21,698 nucleotides of DNA from Euryarchaeota archaeon UBA346. GTDB taxonomy: Archaea; Thermoplasmatota; E2; DHVEG-1. Location of the stretch: positions 20,517 through 42,214 of the forward strand of contig DAJP01000128.1 of NCBI GenBank assembly GCA_002496355.1, given 5' to 3'. This document shows, piece by piece, positions 15,205 to 21,698 of the stretch. The notes under the pieces are model-generated. The model searched no databases and was not told where the DNA came from. It saw only the letters and a program-made list of their open reading frames with translations. The position numbers and the translations under genes were made by a program. Positions within the stretch are counted from its first letter, which is position 1; each line of letters opens with the position of its first letter.

Positions 15205-17211
15205 TTATATATCGATACGCACGGGTAGAATAACGACGGGTAAACCTTTCCATTGCAATCGTCGCTGTACAGAAAATGCAGTCTCATTATGAAGAATCTT
15301 ATGGAAGATCGTCTCATGTCTGAATACAAGCTTTGCTGTAAAAAACATAACTTTTGGAAACTCCTCTGCAATGGATTCACAAAGATGGCTTGCGGTTTCC
15401 ACCACATCGGTCCCAACATCCATGCGGTAATCTGCGGAGAACCCAAGCCTCTGAGCGAGTTGGACGTACTTAAGAAGGGAACTTTGAACGGATGTCTTGA
15501 GTGCTTCGACTTCCTCAGCACCTTTGAAAGATCCTGAATCAATCTCCGCAATTGAAACAAAAATAATGTTTTTATACAGACCAGGAAAACTACGGATTAA
15601 TGATAAAAACGTGTTGACCCCATATCCACTGTATCCTGTGACGAGGATAACGGCAGTCATATGCTTTGGGTTGACTGGTTTTGTATTTAGATGCCCAACA
15701 AGATGGATGCTTGATAACAATAACACCTCGTCGAATTTCTTCATCGCTTTTTTGATTTTTTGATAATGACCGCGGATGAGATAACAAATAATGATGACCG
15801 CTAAGGTAATGATTAATGTAAGCCATCCACCTTCCCCGATTTTTTCATAGATGGTGACAATCAAGATAGTAAAACAAAGAGCAAAACCAAGAATAAAGAT
15901 GAGGAGATATCGTACCCAATGATCTTTCTTTTTTCTGTTTTTTATTGTAAATCTTGCCATCCCTACTTGTGAGAGTGAGAACGTCAGGAACACATTAATG
16001 GCATACATAATGACAAGAAAAGAGATTGAGCCATTAGTTCCAATCATTAAAAATAACGCAGCTAGCCCCATTACCAGAACACCATTTCGCATCGTGAGTC
16101 GTTCGGATAATGCAGCAAATTTTTTTGGAAACCATGAGTCTACCGCCATATTCGCCATGACCCGTGGTCCATCGATAAATCCGGTTTGTGCAGCCACAAA
16201 TAATAACAAACCTTCAGAGAAGATAATAACAGCTGCAATGAATATTCCCCCCGGCCATCCACTAAAGAGGTTTGTTGCCAGAACAGCATTTAATGTCTGA
16301 CCTTGAACGGGCTGAATGTCGAGAAGATAATAACAGAAGAAAAGAGCGCCAGCGACTAGTGAAAGCGATACTGCCATATACATCATAGTGCGCTTACCAG
16401 TTCTCACTTTAGGCTCTCGCATCACAGGAAGACCATTGGAAACCGCTTCGATTCCAGTATATGTACCTCCACCTAAGGAGAACGCTCGAAGGAAAATAGC
16501 AAGGACACCGACAATCCCTATCATCTGTAAATCTCCATTAAATCCTGTTGAAAATTGATTAACATGTGAACCTATTGCCGATGCTTGACTGATGATTCCA
16601 TATCCGAGCAGTAAAACATGTGTAACAATGAAAAGAAGAAAGATTGGAGCAAGTATTGTAACGGATTCTTTGATTCCCCGAAGATTTAAAAGAATCAAAA
16701 TAAAAATCAAAGAAATTTTGAATATCAGACTATATTGATGATATTCTAAGGGTAAAAAACTAAAAATCGCATCTCCACAGGCAGCGATAGAGACGGTGAT
16801 TGTTAGGACATAATCGATAAGCAGGGCGGATCCAGATACAACCCCTGCACTTTTTCCAATGGTATGTGTGGCAACAATATATCCTCCACCACCATGTGGA
16901 AATTTTTCTATAATTTTTGAATATGTGTATGATATTATAAACACGGTTACTGCAGTGGCAATCGCGAGAAAAATTGCAAGATAAGTATGTCCAGCGATTG
17001 CCTTAAATGCTTCTTCAGGACCGTATGAGGAGGAAGATAAACCATCGGCCCCAAGTCCTATCCAGGAAAGTAACGCGATTAAAGATAATTTATGAAAGAT
17101 TGAAGGATCGTTGATATTGCGAGGCCGACCTATTATCTTTGTTGAAATTCTCCGCAGTAAACTTTGTTGAGGCGCCTCGTCTTGCATGATTTCGCTTCTT
17201 TTCCAGGACAA
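15205..17211 (-). CDS. APC-superfamily permease with soluble C-terminal domain
   Basis: 668 residues if started at TTG 17211, or 660 from ATG 17187 (residue 9). About 12 membrane helices span residues 42-480. Family motifs are clear: WIGLGADGLSSSSYGPEEAF in the first helix, FPHGGGGYIVA near 107-117, LLIDYVLTITVSI, and a later FIDGPRVMANMA segment. Residues about 490-668 form a soluble alpha/beta domain (AVILVTGYSGYGVNTFLSL; FVSIAEIDSGSF), a layout seen in KimA/YdaO-type potassium or amino acid transporters. It acts in the cell membrane; the substrate (amino acid, polyamine or potassium) cannot be settled here. The start is uncertain: GGAGG at 17227-17231 is 15 bases from the TTG and is paired in a hairpin, and the ATG has no good SD. 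The gene appears monocistronic. Confidence 0.85.
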   Translation of the reverse strand: MSWKRSEIMQDEAPQQSLLRRISTKIIGRPRNINDPSIFHKLSLIALLSWIGLGADGLSSSSYGPEEAFKAIAGHTYLAIFLAIATAVTVFIISYTYSKIIEKFPHGGGGYIVATHTIGKSAGVVSGSALLIDYVLTITVSIAACGDAIFSFLPLEYHQYSLIFKISLIFILILLNLRGIKESVTILAPIFLLFIVTHVLLLGYGIISQASAIGSHVNQFSTGFNGDLQMIGIVGVLAIFLRAFSLGGGTYTGIEAVSNGLPVMREPKVRTGKRTMMYMAVSLSLVAGALFFCYYLLDIQPVQGQTLNAVLATNLFSGWPGGIFIAAVIIFSEGLLLFVAAQTGFIDGPRVMANMAVDSWFPKKFAALSERLTMRNGVLVMGLAALFLMIGTNGSISFLVIMYAINVFLTFSLSQVGMARFTIKNRKKKDHWVRYLLIFILGFALCFTILIVTIYEKIGEGGWLTLIITLAVIIICYLIRGHYQKIKKAMKKFDEVLLLSSIHLVGHLNTKPVNPKHMTAVILVTGYSGYGVNTFLSLIRSFPGLYKNIIFVSIAEIDSGSFKGAEEVEALKTSVQSSLLKYVQLAQRLGFSADYRMDVGTDVVETASHLCESIAEEFPKVMFFTAKLVFRHETIFHKILHNETAFSVQRRLQWKGLPVVILPVRIDI

Positions 17212-17216
17212 TATTA

Positions 17217-17231
17217 GGAGGAAAAACCTCC
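17217..17231 (-). promoter_or_regulatory. hairpin enclosing the SD-like GGAGG upstream of the transporter
   Basis: On the minus strand GGAGG, five T and CCTCC form a perfect five-base stem just before the transporter start. The only GGAGG near the start lies in this stem. It could hide a ribosome binding site, or act as a short leader terminator. Regulation is inference. Confidence 0.4.
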
Positions 17232-17294
17232 ATTTTTACATGGATAGGTCTGACCAATAAGTTACTATGGATTTACTATCCGCTATTAATAATT

Positions 17295-17306
17295 ATTTAC
17301 GTAAAT
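17295..17306. promoter_or_regulatory. 12-base perfect palindrome (possible operator)
   Basis: ATTTACGTAAAT lies in the gap between the transporter start (17211) and the end of the membrane-protein pair (17395), about 85 bases upstream of the transporter. The 8-mer TTTACGTA recurs at 18127-18134 in the nikR upstream region. The bound factor is unknown. Confidence 0.4.
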
Positions 17307-17359
17307 TAGTTAAGGAGAAAAAAAACGATTCAAACACTCGTAAAGATTATCGGGGAATA

Positions 17360-17391
17360 AAGGAAAAATAAGAAAAAGAAAAAAGATAAGT
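17360..17391 (-). terminator. T-rich terminator after the small membrane-protein pair
   Basis: Directly after the stop of the 17395-17718 gene the minus strand reads as several T runs broken by single C or A bases, the typical archaeal termination signal. No hairpin is needed or clearly present. Confidence 0.55.
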
Positions 17392-17394
17392 TTT

Positions 17395-17718
17395 TTATTC
17401 AACTTGCTTCGATAGATGGGTCATTCTTGATGTAACTGCTACCAAGATAGCCCACAGAAGAACAATGGCAATGGTCATCGTCCCACCAACTGTTGCCAAT
17501 TCCTGCAACATCACTGGAATATCTGCAGGGTTCTGCATTGCGGTTAGGAACGGTGAATACAATACGACTTCTCCATGTGCGATATGTTCGATTGCAAGCA
17601 TCGCAACTCCACCCCACAGCATGATATTCAACCAGCTTATCTTGAGAGCTGCAGGTATTTTTTTTCGAAATATAGTGGTAATGATTCCTGTTGCCATAGG
17701 TGCTATAAAACACGCCAT
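17395..17718 (-). CDS. small three-helix membrane protein, second of a related pair
   Basis: 107 residues with predicted membrane segments at about 3-17 (short), 29-48 and 75-98. The motif IMLWGGVAMLAIEHIAHGE aligns with LMLWGASCMILVDHILGFE in the gene upstream, so the two are paralogues sharing MLWG, a Glu/Asp-His-Ile and Gly-Glu. The conserved His and acidic residues inside or near a helix could bind a cation. The SD GGAGG (17727-17731) overlaps the end of the upstream gene, whose TAA sits in GGAGGTAA, eight bases before this ATG, so translation is likely coupled. I do not know a functional assignment for this family. Proximity to nikR allows, but does not show, a metal-related role. Confidence 0.75.
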   Translation of the reverse strand: MACFIAPMATGIITTIFRKKIPAALKISWLNIMLWGGVAMLAIEHIAHGEVVLYSPFLTAMQNPADIPVMLQELATVGGTMTIAIVLLWAILVAVTSRMTHLSKQVE

Positions 17719-17723
17719 TTTTT

Positions 17724-18032
17724 TTACCTCCGTACAATATTTTGTTTTGGTTTTTTAATAATGAAAATGATTATCCAAATAATGATCACAGGTATTAACA
17801 TAATGATTCCTAGAAGAATGCTGTTATGAATAAGCCCTTCTGTTTCCATTTCAAAGAAGGAACCACTTTCAAACCCTAAAATATGATCAACGAGTATCAT
17901 ACATGATGCACCCCAGAGCATTAAGCTAAGAAAATCCAATTTATATATCTTAGGTGCGACATACCAAAGAATTGTAGCGCCTATCGCTGCTATGAGTGTT
18001 GTGATAAACCACATAACATATCCCACGCCCAT
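17724..18032 (-). CDS. small three-helix membrane protein, first of a related pair
   Basis: 102 residues with three predicted helices (about 5-25, 32-51, 72-94) and a basic C-terminus (KKPKQNIVRR) that should lie inside the cell. Between helices two and three is an acidic loop (ESGSFFEMETEG). It shares the MLWG...(D/E)HI motif with the following gene. A TATA box about 37 bases upstream (18064-18074) gives a short leader; GGGGGAT lies about 15 bases before the ATG, so initiation may not depend on a normal SD. It is divergent from nikR across about 207 bases. Function unknown. Confidence 0.75.
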   Translation of the reverse strand: MGVGYVMWFITTLIAAIGATILWYVAPKIYKLDFLSLMLWGASCMILVDHILGFESGSFFEMETEGLIHNSILLGIIMLIPVIIIWIIIFIIKKPKQNIVRR

Positions 18033-18063
18033 CTACTTAGGCATATCCCCCAAATACAATACA

Positions 18064-18074
18064 AGATATATAAG
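18064..18074 (-). promoter_or_regulatory. TATA box of the small membrane-protein pair
   Basis: The minus strand reads CTTATATATCT, a strong archaeal TATA element centred 37 bases from the ATG at 18032, implying a leader of about 10-12 bases. Confidence 0.6.
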
Positions 18075-18105
18075 AATTATGGTAACAAAAATTAAAAAAT
18101 CGTGC

Positions 18106-18134
18106 TACGTTCTTCAAGTAAATATTTTTACGTA
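18106..18134. promoter_or_regulatory. TACGT-N19-ACGTA dyad between divergent promoters (possible NikR operator)
   Basis: TACGT (18106-18110) and ACGTA (18130-18134) form a dyad with a 19-base spacer, within which GTAAA and TTTAC also pair. It lies between the TATA boxes of the membrane pair and of nikR. E. coli NikR binds a long-spaced dyad (GTATGA-N16-TCATAC); the geometry is similar but the half-site sequence is not. Confidence 0.4.
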
Positions 18135-18200
18135 TGAGTAAAACCATATACAGATTCGCTTCACATTTAAAAAATACCAACGATTATTCGCAGCAGCTTT

Positions 18201-18215
18201 CTTATAATAGTATTA
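18201..18215 (+). promoter_or_regulatory. nikR TATA box overlapping an 11-base inverted repeat
   Basis: CTTATAATAG (18201-18210) is centred about 34 bases before the nikR ATG. TAATA-G-TATTA (18205-18215) is a perfect inverted repeat covering the TATA box, so a factor bound there would block initiation. Self-control by NikR is a guess. Confidence 0.5.
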
Positions 18216-18239
18216 CGATTTTGTATTGGAAGTGCCACT

Positions 18240-18647
18240 ATGACTGTAGAGCGAGTAGGAGTATCTTTTGAACCAAGACTTCTAAGCAAATTTGATACAT
18301 TATTAAAAAAAAGAGGATATACTAATCGTTCAGAAGCCATAAGAGATCTCATTCGAAAAGAAATAATCGAATCGGAAATTAAGGAAGAAGATGGTGAAGT
18401 CATCGGCACACTTACTATTATTTATGATCATGAAACAGGGGATATTACGAATAAATTACTTCATCTGCAACATCACCACCACCAGGAAATAACCTTTACG
18501 ACCCACATTCATGTTGATGAACAAACTTGTCTTGAAATCGTTGTCATACGAGGTCAATTAAGTCGTGTAAAAAAATTTTCAGAAAATATCAAAGCAATAA
18601 AGGGCGTAAAACATGGGCAACTTGCGATAACAAAAACACAATCTTAA
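18240..18647 (+). CDS. nikR: nickel-responsive transcriptional regulator
   Basis: 135 residues, matching the usual size of about 133. The N-terminal ribbon-helix-helix DNA-binding domain (VERVGVSFEPRLLSKFDTLL...NRSEAIRDLIRKE) is followed by an ACT-like metal-binding domain. The nickel ligands are all present: His78 in the HHHH run, His89 and His91 in THIHV, and Cys97. These correspond to E. coli His76, His87, His89 and Cys95, with a constant offset of two. NikR works as a tetramer that binds operator DNA when loaded with nickel. It diverges from two small membrane proteins and converges on hypF, so the region deals with nickel use. Likely targets, from position, are the membrane pair, itself and perhaps hypF. 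Identification is firm; the targets are inferred. Confidence 0.95.
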   Translation: MTVERVGVSFEPRLLSKFDTLLKKRGYTNRSEAIRDLIRKEIIESEIKEEDGEVIGTLTIIYDHETGDITNKLLHLQHHHHQEITFTTHIHVDEQTCLEIVVIRGQLSRVKKFSENIKAIKGVKHGQLAITKTQS

Positions 18648-18703
18648 AATTGAAAGATTCAGAAGAAAATAAAGGATATTCTCAATATTTATTCCCCTGA
18701 GCT

Positions 18704-20878
18704 TTAAGATATATTAGCTAAATAAGCTTGACCATAACAGATTCCACCATCTCCTGCAGGAAGTTCTTTATTGACGAGAACCCCCTGGCTTAGTAAATAC
18801 TTAGATATCATCCGATTATACGCTACTCCGCCAGAAAACACTATTGGCATATTTTTCTTTCTTGCTGTTCTTTCCGCTATCGTAAACAATCCTTTAGCGA
18901 TATACATCTGAGCAGTTGCAGCGAGATTTCCTTTTTCCCCTTTCGACGTATAGAGAAAATCAAACAACGGTGTTGTCATCAGTATTGAAGCTCCATCCTC
19001 TTTTGAAAAAATTGGTTCAAATTCTAATGGATCTGTTGCCATACTTTCTAGAATCATTGCTGGTCGACCATCGTATGTCCTGTTATCACAAAATCCTAAT
19101 AAGGCGGATGCTGCGTCAAGAATTCTTCCAGTGCTCGTGGTGTACTGCATGTTAATCTTATTCTGTAGAATTTTAAGATAGAGTCGACTTTCCTTTTCGT
19201 TAAATAAATGTAATTTTAGTAGTTCCTCTTCGTTCAATATTTTAGAAAGGATACCAAAGAGCATTTTCTTCGGATATATCGTAGCAGAATCTCCACCGAT
19301 ATGAGGTTGTTCTTCTAGATGCCCTATTCGTGTGAAAATATTTCCATTTTTTACAGAAAATATTTCTCCGCCCCAAAGCTTTCCATCATCACCGTATCCC
19401 AGGCCATCCATGGCGATACCTATATAATCGGTAATCTTGTGCTCTGCTGCAACACTTGCGACATGTGCTTTATGATGTTGAATTTGGATCATTTTTGCGT
19501 GATATTTTTCCGATAATTCCTTGGCAAATATCGTCGAATTATATCCAGGGTGCAAATCACAAGTCACTATTTTTGGTTTTAGTCTTGTAAGATGAATAAA
19601 TTTCATCGTTGTTTCTTTTAGATAATTATAAGTTTCATATTTTGCTGAATCACCGATATATTGCGAAGGATAACATTTTTGGTTCTTAGCTGTACAAATA
19701 ACATTATTTAATTCAGCACCGACTGCTACAGTATCCTTACACTGAATCGGAAGCATAATCGGTAACGGCGTATAACCTCGTGAACGTCTCAAGAAAAATG
19801 ATGTATTATGAATAACTTTTACTACAGAATCATCACATCTATTTACAATCCTTCTTTCATGAGTCAAGAAATATTTTCCAATCTTTTCTGTAGATGATAT
19901 AGGTTCCCCAGGTATATTACAAGATGTCATCACGAGTGGTTCGTTGATATAATCAAATAAAAGATAATGTAATGCCGTGTATGGCAACATCACACCAATC
20001 GTATCTAACTCCGAGACGATGATTAAACTATCCTTTTTTCTTTTCCGGAGGATTAGAATTGGACGTTGAGGGTTTTCTAATAATTCCTTTTCAGTTCGTG
20101 AAACATAAGCATATTTTTCAGCCATTGCTACATCTTTAACAAGGATTGCATAAGGTTTATGCGGACGATGAAACATCTTTCTAATTTTTAACACATTTTT
20201 ATCATCACATAGTGACGTTGTATGAAATCCTCCAACTCCTTTAACTGATACAACATGGCCAGATTTAATAATCTGAACGGTTTTTTCTATCGATTCAATA
20301 TCAGATGGACTGCTGATGTCTTTTGTATCACAGAGGAGACGTAATTTGGGACCACATCTTTTACAAGCGATTGTCTGTGCATGATACCGTCTGTTAAGTG
20401 GATCGATGTATTCCTTTTTACACTGGTGGCACATCTTGAACGGATGCATTGATGTAAATGGTCGGTCATAGGGATAATCTTCAATCATGGTAAATCGGGG
20501 ACCACAATTCGTGCAAGTGATGAAATAATAATCATGTCTCCTGTTGTTTCTATCCTTGAGTTCTTTGAGACAATCAGAGCACATGAAAATATCTGGGGGA
20601 AGCTCTGTTTCTCCGCTGGATTTTGTACTTTTAAGTATAGAAAAATCAGAGAATTTTCTTTTTGAAATGAACGGTATCAGTGTATATTTCGAGATTTTTA
20701 CTAATGGCGGAAAATCAGCGAGTTTCTGAATAAAGTTCCTGTCGTTAATGATGATTTCGACACCATTCCCTGTGTTCTTTACTGTTCCAACGAGATTATG
20801 TTCTTTGGCTTTACGGTAAATATATGGGCGAAACCCAACTCCTTGGACGATTCCTTGAACGAATATTTTGTACATCAT
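18704..20878 (-). CDS. hypF: carbamoyltransferase HypF, [NiFe]-hydrogenase maturation
   Basis: 724 residues, slightly shorter than the usual 750 or so, but complete. Domains: acylphosphatase (2-90, with VQGVGFRPYIYRKA including Arg17); two zinc-finger units (Cys100/103 with 122/125; Cys150/153 with 172/175); a YrdC-like domain (about 190-375, VKGVGGFHTT); and a C-terminal Kae1-like domain with the metal-binding HHKAH motif at 468-472 and a closing AGDGGICYGQA. HypF uses carbamoyl phosphate and ATP to carbamoylate the HypE C-terminal cysteine, on the way to the cyanide ligands of the hydrogenase iron. HypE is not in the window. A TATA box 27 bases before the ATG suggests a leaderless transcript. 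The stop lies 56 bases from that of convergent nikR. Confidence 0.96.
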   Translation of the reverse strand: MMYKIFVQGIVQGVGFRPYIYRKAKEHNLVGTVKNTGNGVEIIINDRNFIQKLADFPPLVKISKYTLIPFISKRKFSDFSILKSTKSSGETELPPDIFMCSDCLKELKDRNNRRHDYYFITCTNCGPRFTMIEDYPYDRPFTSMHPFKMCHQCKKEYIDPLNRRYHAQTIACKRCGPKLRLLCDTKDISSPSDIESIEKTVQIIKSGHVVSVKGVGGFHTTSLCDDKNVLKIRKMFHRPHKPYAILVKDVAMAEKYAYVSRTEKELLENPQRPILILRKRKKDSLIIVSELDTIGVMLPYTALHYLLFDYINEPLVMTSCNIPGEPISSTEKIGKYFLTHERRIVNRCDDSVVKVIHNTSFFLRRSRGYTPLPIMLPIQCKDTVAVGAELNNVICTAKNQKCYPSQYIGDSAKYETYNYLKETTMKFIHLTRLKPKIVTCDLHPGYNSTIFAKELSEKYHAKMIQIQHHKAHVASVAAEHKITDYIGIAMDGLGYGDDGKLWGGEIFSVKNGNIFTRIGHLEEQPHIGGDSATIYPKKMLFGILSKILNEEELLKLHLFNEKESRLYLKILQNKINMQYTTSTGRILDAASALLGFCDNRTYDGRPAMILESMATDPLEFEPIFSKEDGASILMTTPLFDFLYTSKGEKGNLAATAQMYIAKGLFTIAERTARKKNMPIVFSGGVAYNRMISKYLLSQGVLVNKELPAGDGGICYGQAYLANIS

Positions 20879-20900
20879 CTACATTCTTCATTGCACTGCA

Positions 20901-20910
20901 ATATATAAAT
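20901..20910 (-). promoter_or_regulatory. hypF TATA box, leaderless geometry
   Basis: The minus strand reads ATTTATATAT, centred 27 bases before the ATG at 20878. Transcription should start at or next to the ATG, which has no SD. This is the cleanest leaderless promoter in the window. Confidence 0.65.
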
Positions 20911-20943
20911 AGATTCTTTGCAAGTGTTATCCTTATATGAATA

Positions 20944-20958
20944 TTATCATAATGATAA
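20944..20958. promoter_or_regulatory. TTATCAT-A-ATGATAA inverted repeat upstream of hypF (possible operator)
   Basis: A perfect 7-1-7 inverted repeat starts 34 bases upstream of the hypF TATA box. The form resembles sites of metal-dependent repressors (Fur/DtxR type), and less the known NikR sites. A regulator or activator site is likely from position. Confidence 0.45.
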
Positions 20959-21035
20959 AAATATTTTTTTTTAATAAAAGGGAGAAAATAATCTTTCCGT
21001 TAATATGAGATTGTTATTGACACTTAGTTTGTTTT

Positions 21036-21431
21036 TTATTTAGGAATGGGATTGGATTTTTTATTACGAAAAACTATTTCAATTCTTTTTTTAAGATCAA
21101 TAATATCAAATGGTTTCTCGATATAATCATCACCTAAAAAACTCCCCGCATTTTTTGCGGTTCTATCAGTCCTTGCAGTGAGAAAAATTATTGGGATGTT
21201 GCTTAATGAAGAATCTTTTTTTATCCGATCGAAAACCTCCCACCCGGTCATATGGGGCATCATGATATCAAGGAGGATAATATCAGGCATGATATTATCT
21301 TGTAATAATTCCAAGCATTTCACTCCATTCTCTGCTCCCAGAATGCGATATTCTTGAGTTGAATCTTCTAAACCTATTTTTACAGAGTTTATGACATCAG
21401 GATTATCATCCACCACCAATATGGTTTTCAT
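21036..21431 (-). CDS. single-domain response regulator (CheY-like receiver)
   Basis: 131 residues, a complete receiver domain and nothing more. The acidic pair Asp8-Asp9 is in LVVDDN, the phospho-acceptor Asp55 in LLDIMMP, Thr85 in FLTAR and Lys106 in IEKPFD. With no DNA-binding or enzyme output domain it must act through protein contacts, or as part of a phosphorelay. The SD GAGGGA lies five bases before the ATG. It follows a histidine kinase gene with a gap of about 60 bases, so the two probably share a transcript and form a pair. The signal and the output are unknown. Confidence 0.93.
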   Translation of the reverse strand: MKTILVVDDNPDVINSVKIGLEDSTQEYRILGAENGVKCLELLQDNIMPDIILLDIMMPHMTGWEVFDRIKKDSSLSNIPIIFLTARTDRTAKNAGSFLGDDYIEKPFDIIDLKKRIEIVFRNKKSNPIPK

Positions 21432-21491
21432 ATATATCCCTCAACGCATGGTATTCTTTCGTACTTCATTAGTGTTTGCATCTACCCAGTA

Positions 21492-21698
21492 TTACCCCAT
21501 TTTTTTCAGGGGTGTTTTCAAAGTGAAATAAAAAGTTGAACCTTTTCCTTTTCCTTGACTTTCCACCCAAATTCTACCACCATGTTTTTCAACAATTCGC
21601 TTACAGATTGACAATCCAAGACCTGTTGATTGTAGATCATGTCTTGAATAATCAACCTTGTAAAATTCATCAAAAACATGTTCGATTTGATTTGATTC
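21492..21698 (-). CDS. sensor histidine kinase, C-terminal end only
   Basis: The last 68 residues are visible; the rest lies beyond the window edge. STGLGLSICKRIVEKHGGRIWVES carries the G2 box of the HATPase_c ATP-binding domain, and VFDEFYKVD before it is the F-box region. GKGSTFYFTL closes the fold. The protein ends in a short basic tail before TAA (21492-21494). It probably phosphorylates the response regulator encoded next. The sensory part cannot be seen. Confidence 0.92.
   Translation of the reverse strand, partial: ESNQIEHVFDEFYKVDYSRHDLQSTGLGLSICKRIVEKHGGRIWVESQGKGKGSTFYFTLKTPLKKMG

Overview
The window looks archaeal, most likely a Thermoplasmatota lineage related to the anaerobic sediment groups; the phylum is an inference from gene content. 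TATA boxes sit about 25-40 bases upstream of several starts. There is a NikR-HypF pair, and the secreted proteins (C25 gingipain-like protease with PKD domains, DUF2341 protein with many Fn3-like repeats, lipobox proteins) match what is known from protein-degrading sediment Thermoplasmata. Base composition is moderately AT-rich. I see no rRNA, tRNA, CRISPR array or insertion sequence.

Layout. Positions 1-1368 hold the 3' part of a secreted metzincin-like metalloprotease. Then come a HerA/FtsK-type ATPase (1468-3858), a 50-residue four-cysteine protein on the minus strand (3956-4108) and a cysteine-rich ferredoxin-like protein (4239-5057). Two adjacent hairpins (5114-5159) separate this from a 1698-residue surface protein on the minus strand (5161-10257), which carries a seven-fold propeller-like region and nine Fn3-like repeats. 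A divergent promoter region leads to the C25 protease (10558-13065), closed by a hairpin plus T-tract, and then to two lipoproteins (13138-13665; 13797 or 13827-14774).

From 15042 most genes are on the minus strand: an 18-residue lysine-rich peptide with a very strong Shine-Dalgarno (SD) sequence, an APC-superfamily transporter with a long soluble tail, and two translationally coupled, related three-helix membrane proteins. nikR (18240-18647) diverges from the membrane pair and converges on hypF (18704-20878). The window ends with a single-domain response regulator and the C-terminus of the histidine kinase encoded upstream of it.

How they fit together: the left two thirds suit an exported protein-degrading and surface-attachment module (two proteases, a giant repeat protein, two lipoproteins). 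The right third suits nickel homeostasis and [NiFe]-hydrogenase maturation (NikR, HypF), with two unidentified small membrane proteins placed where NikR could control them. No hydrogenase structural genes are in the window. The most interesting unknowns are the lysine-rich micro-protein, the four-cysteine micro-protein, the nikR-linked membrane pair, the hydrophobic C-terminal tail of the C25 protease, and several operator-like dyads.
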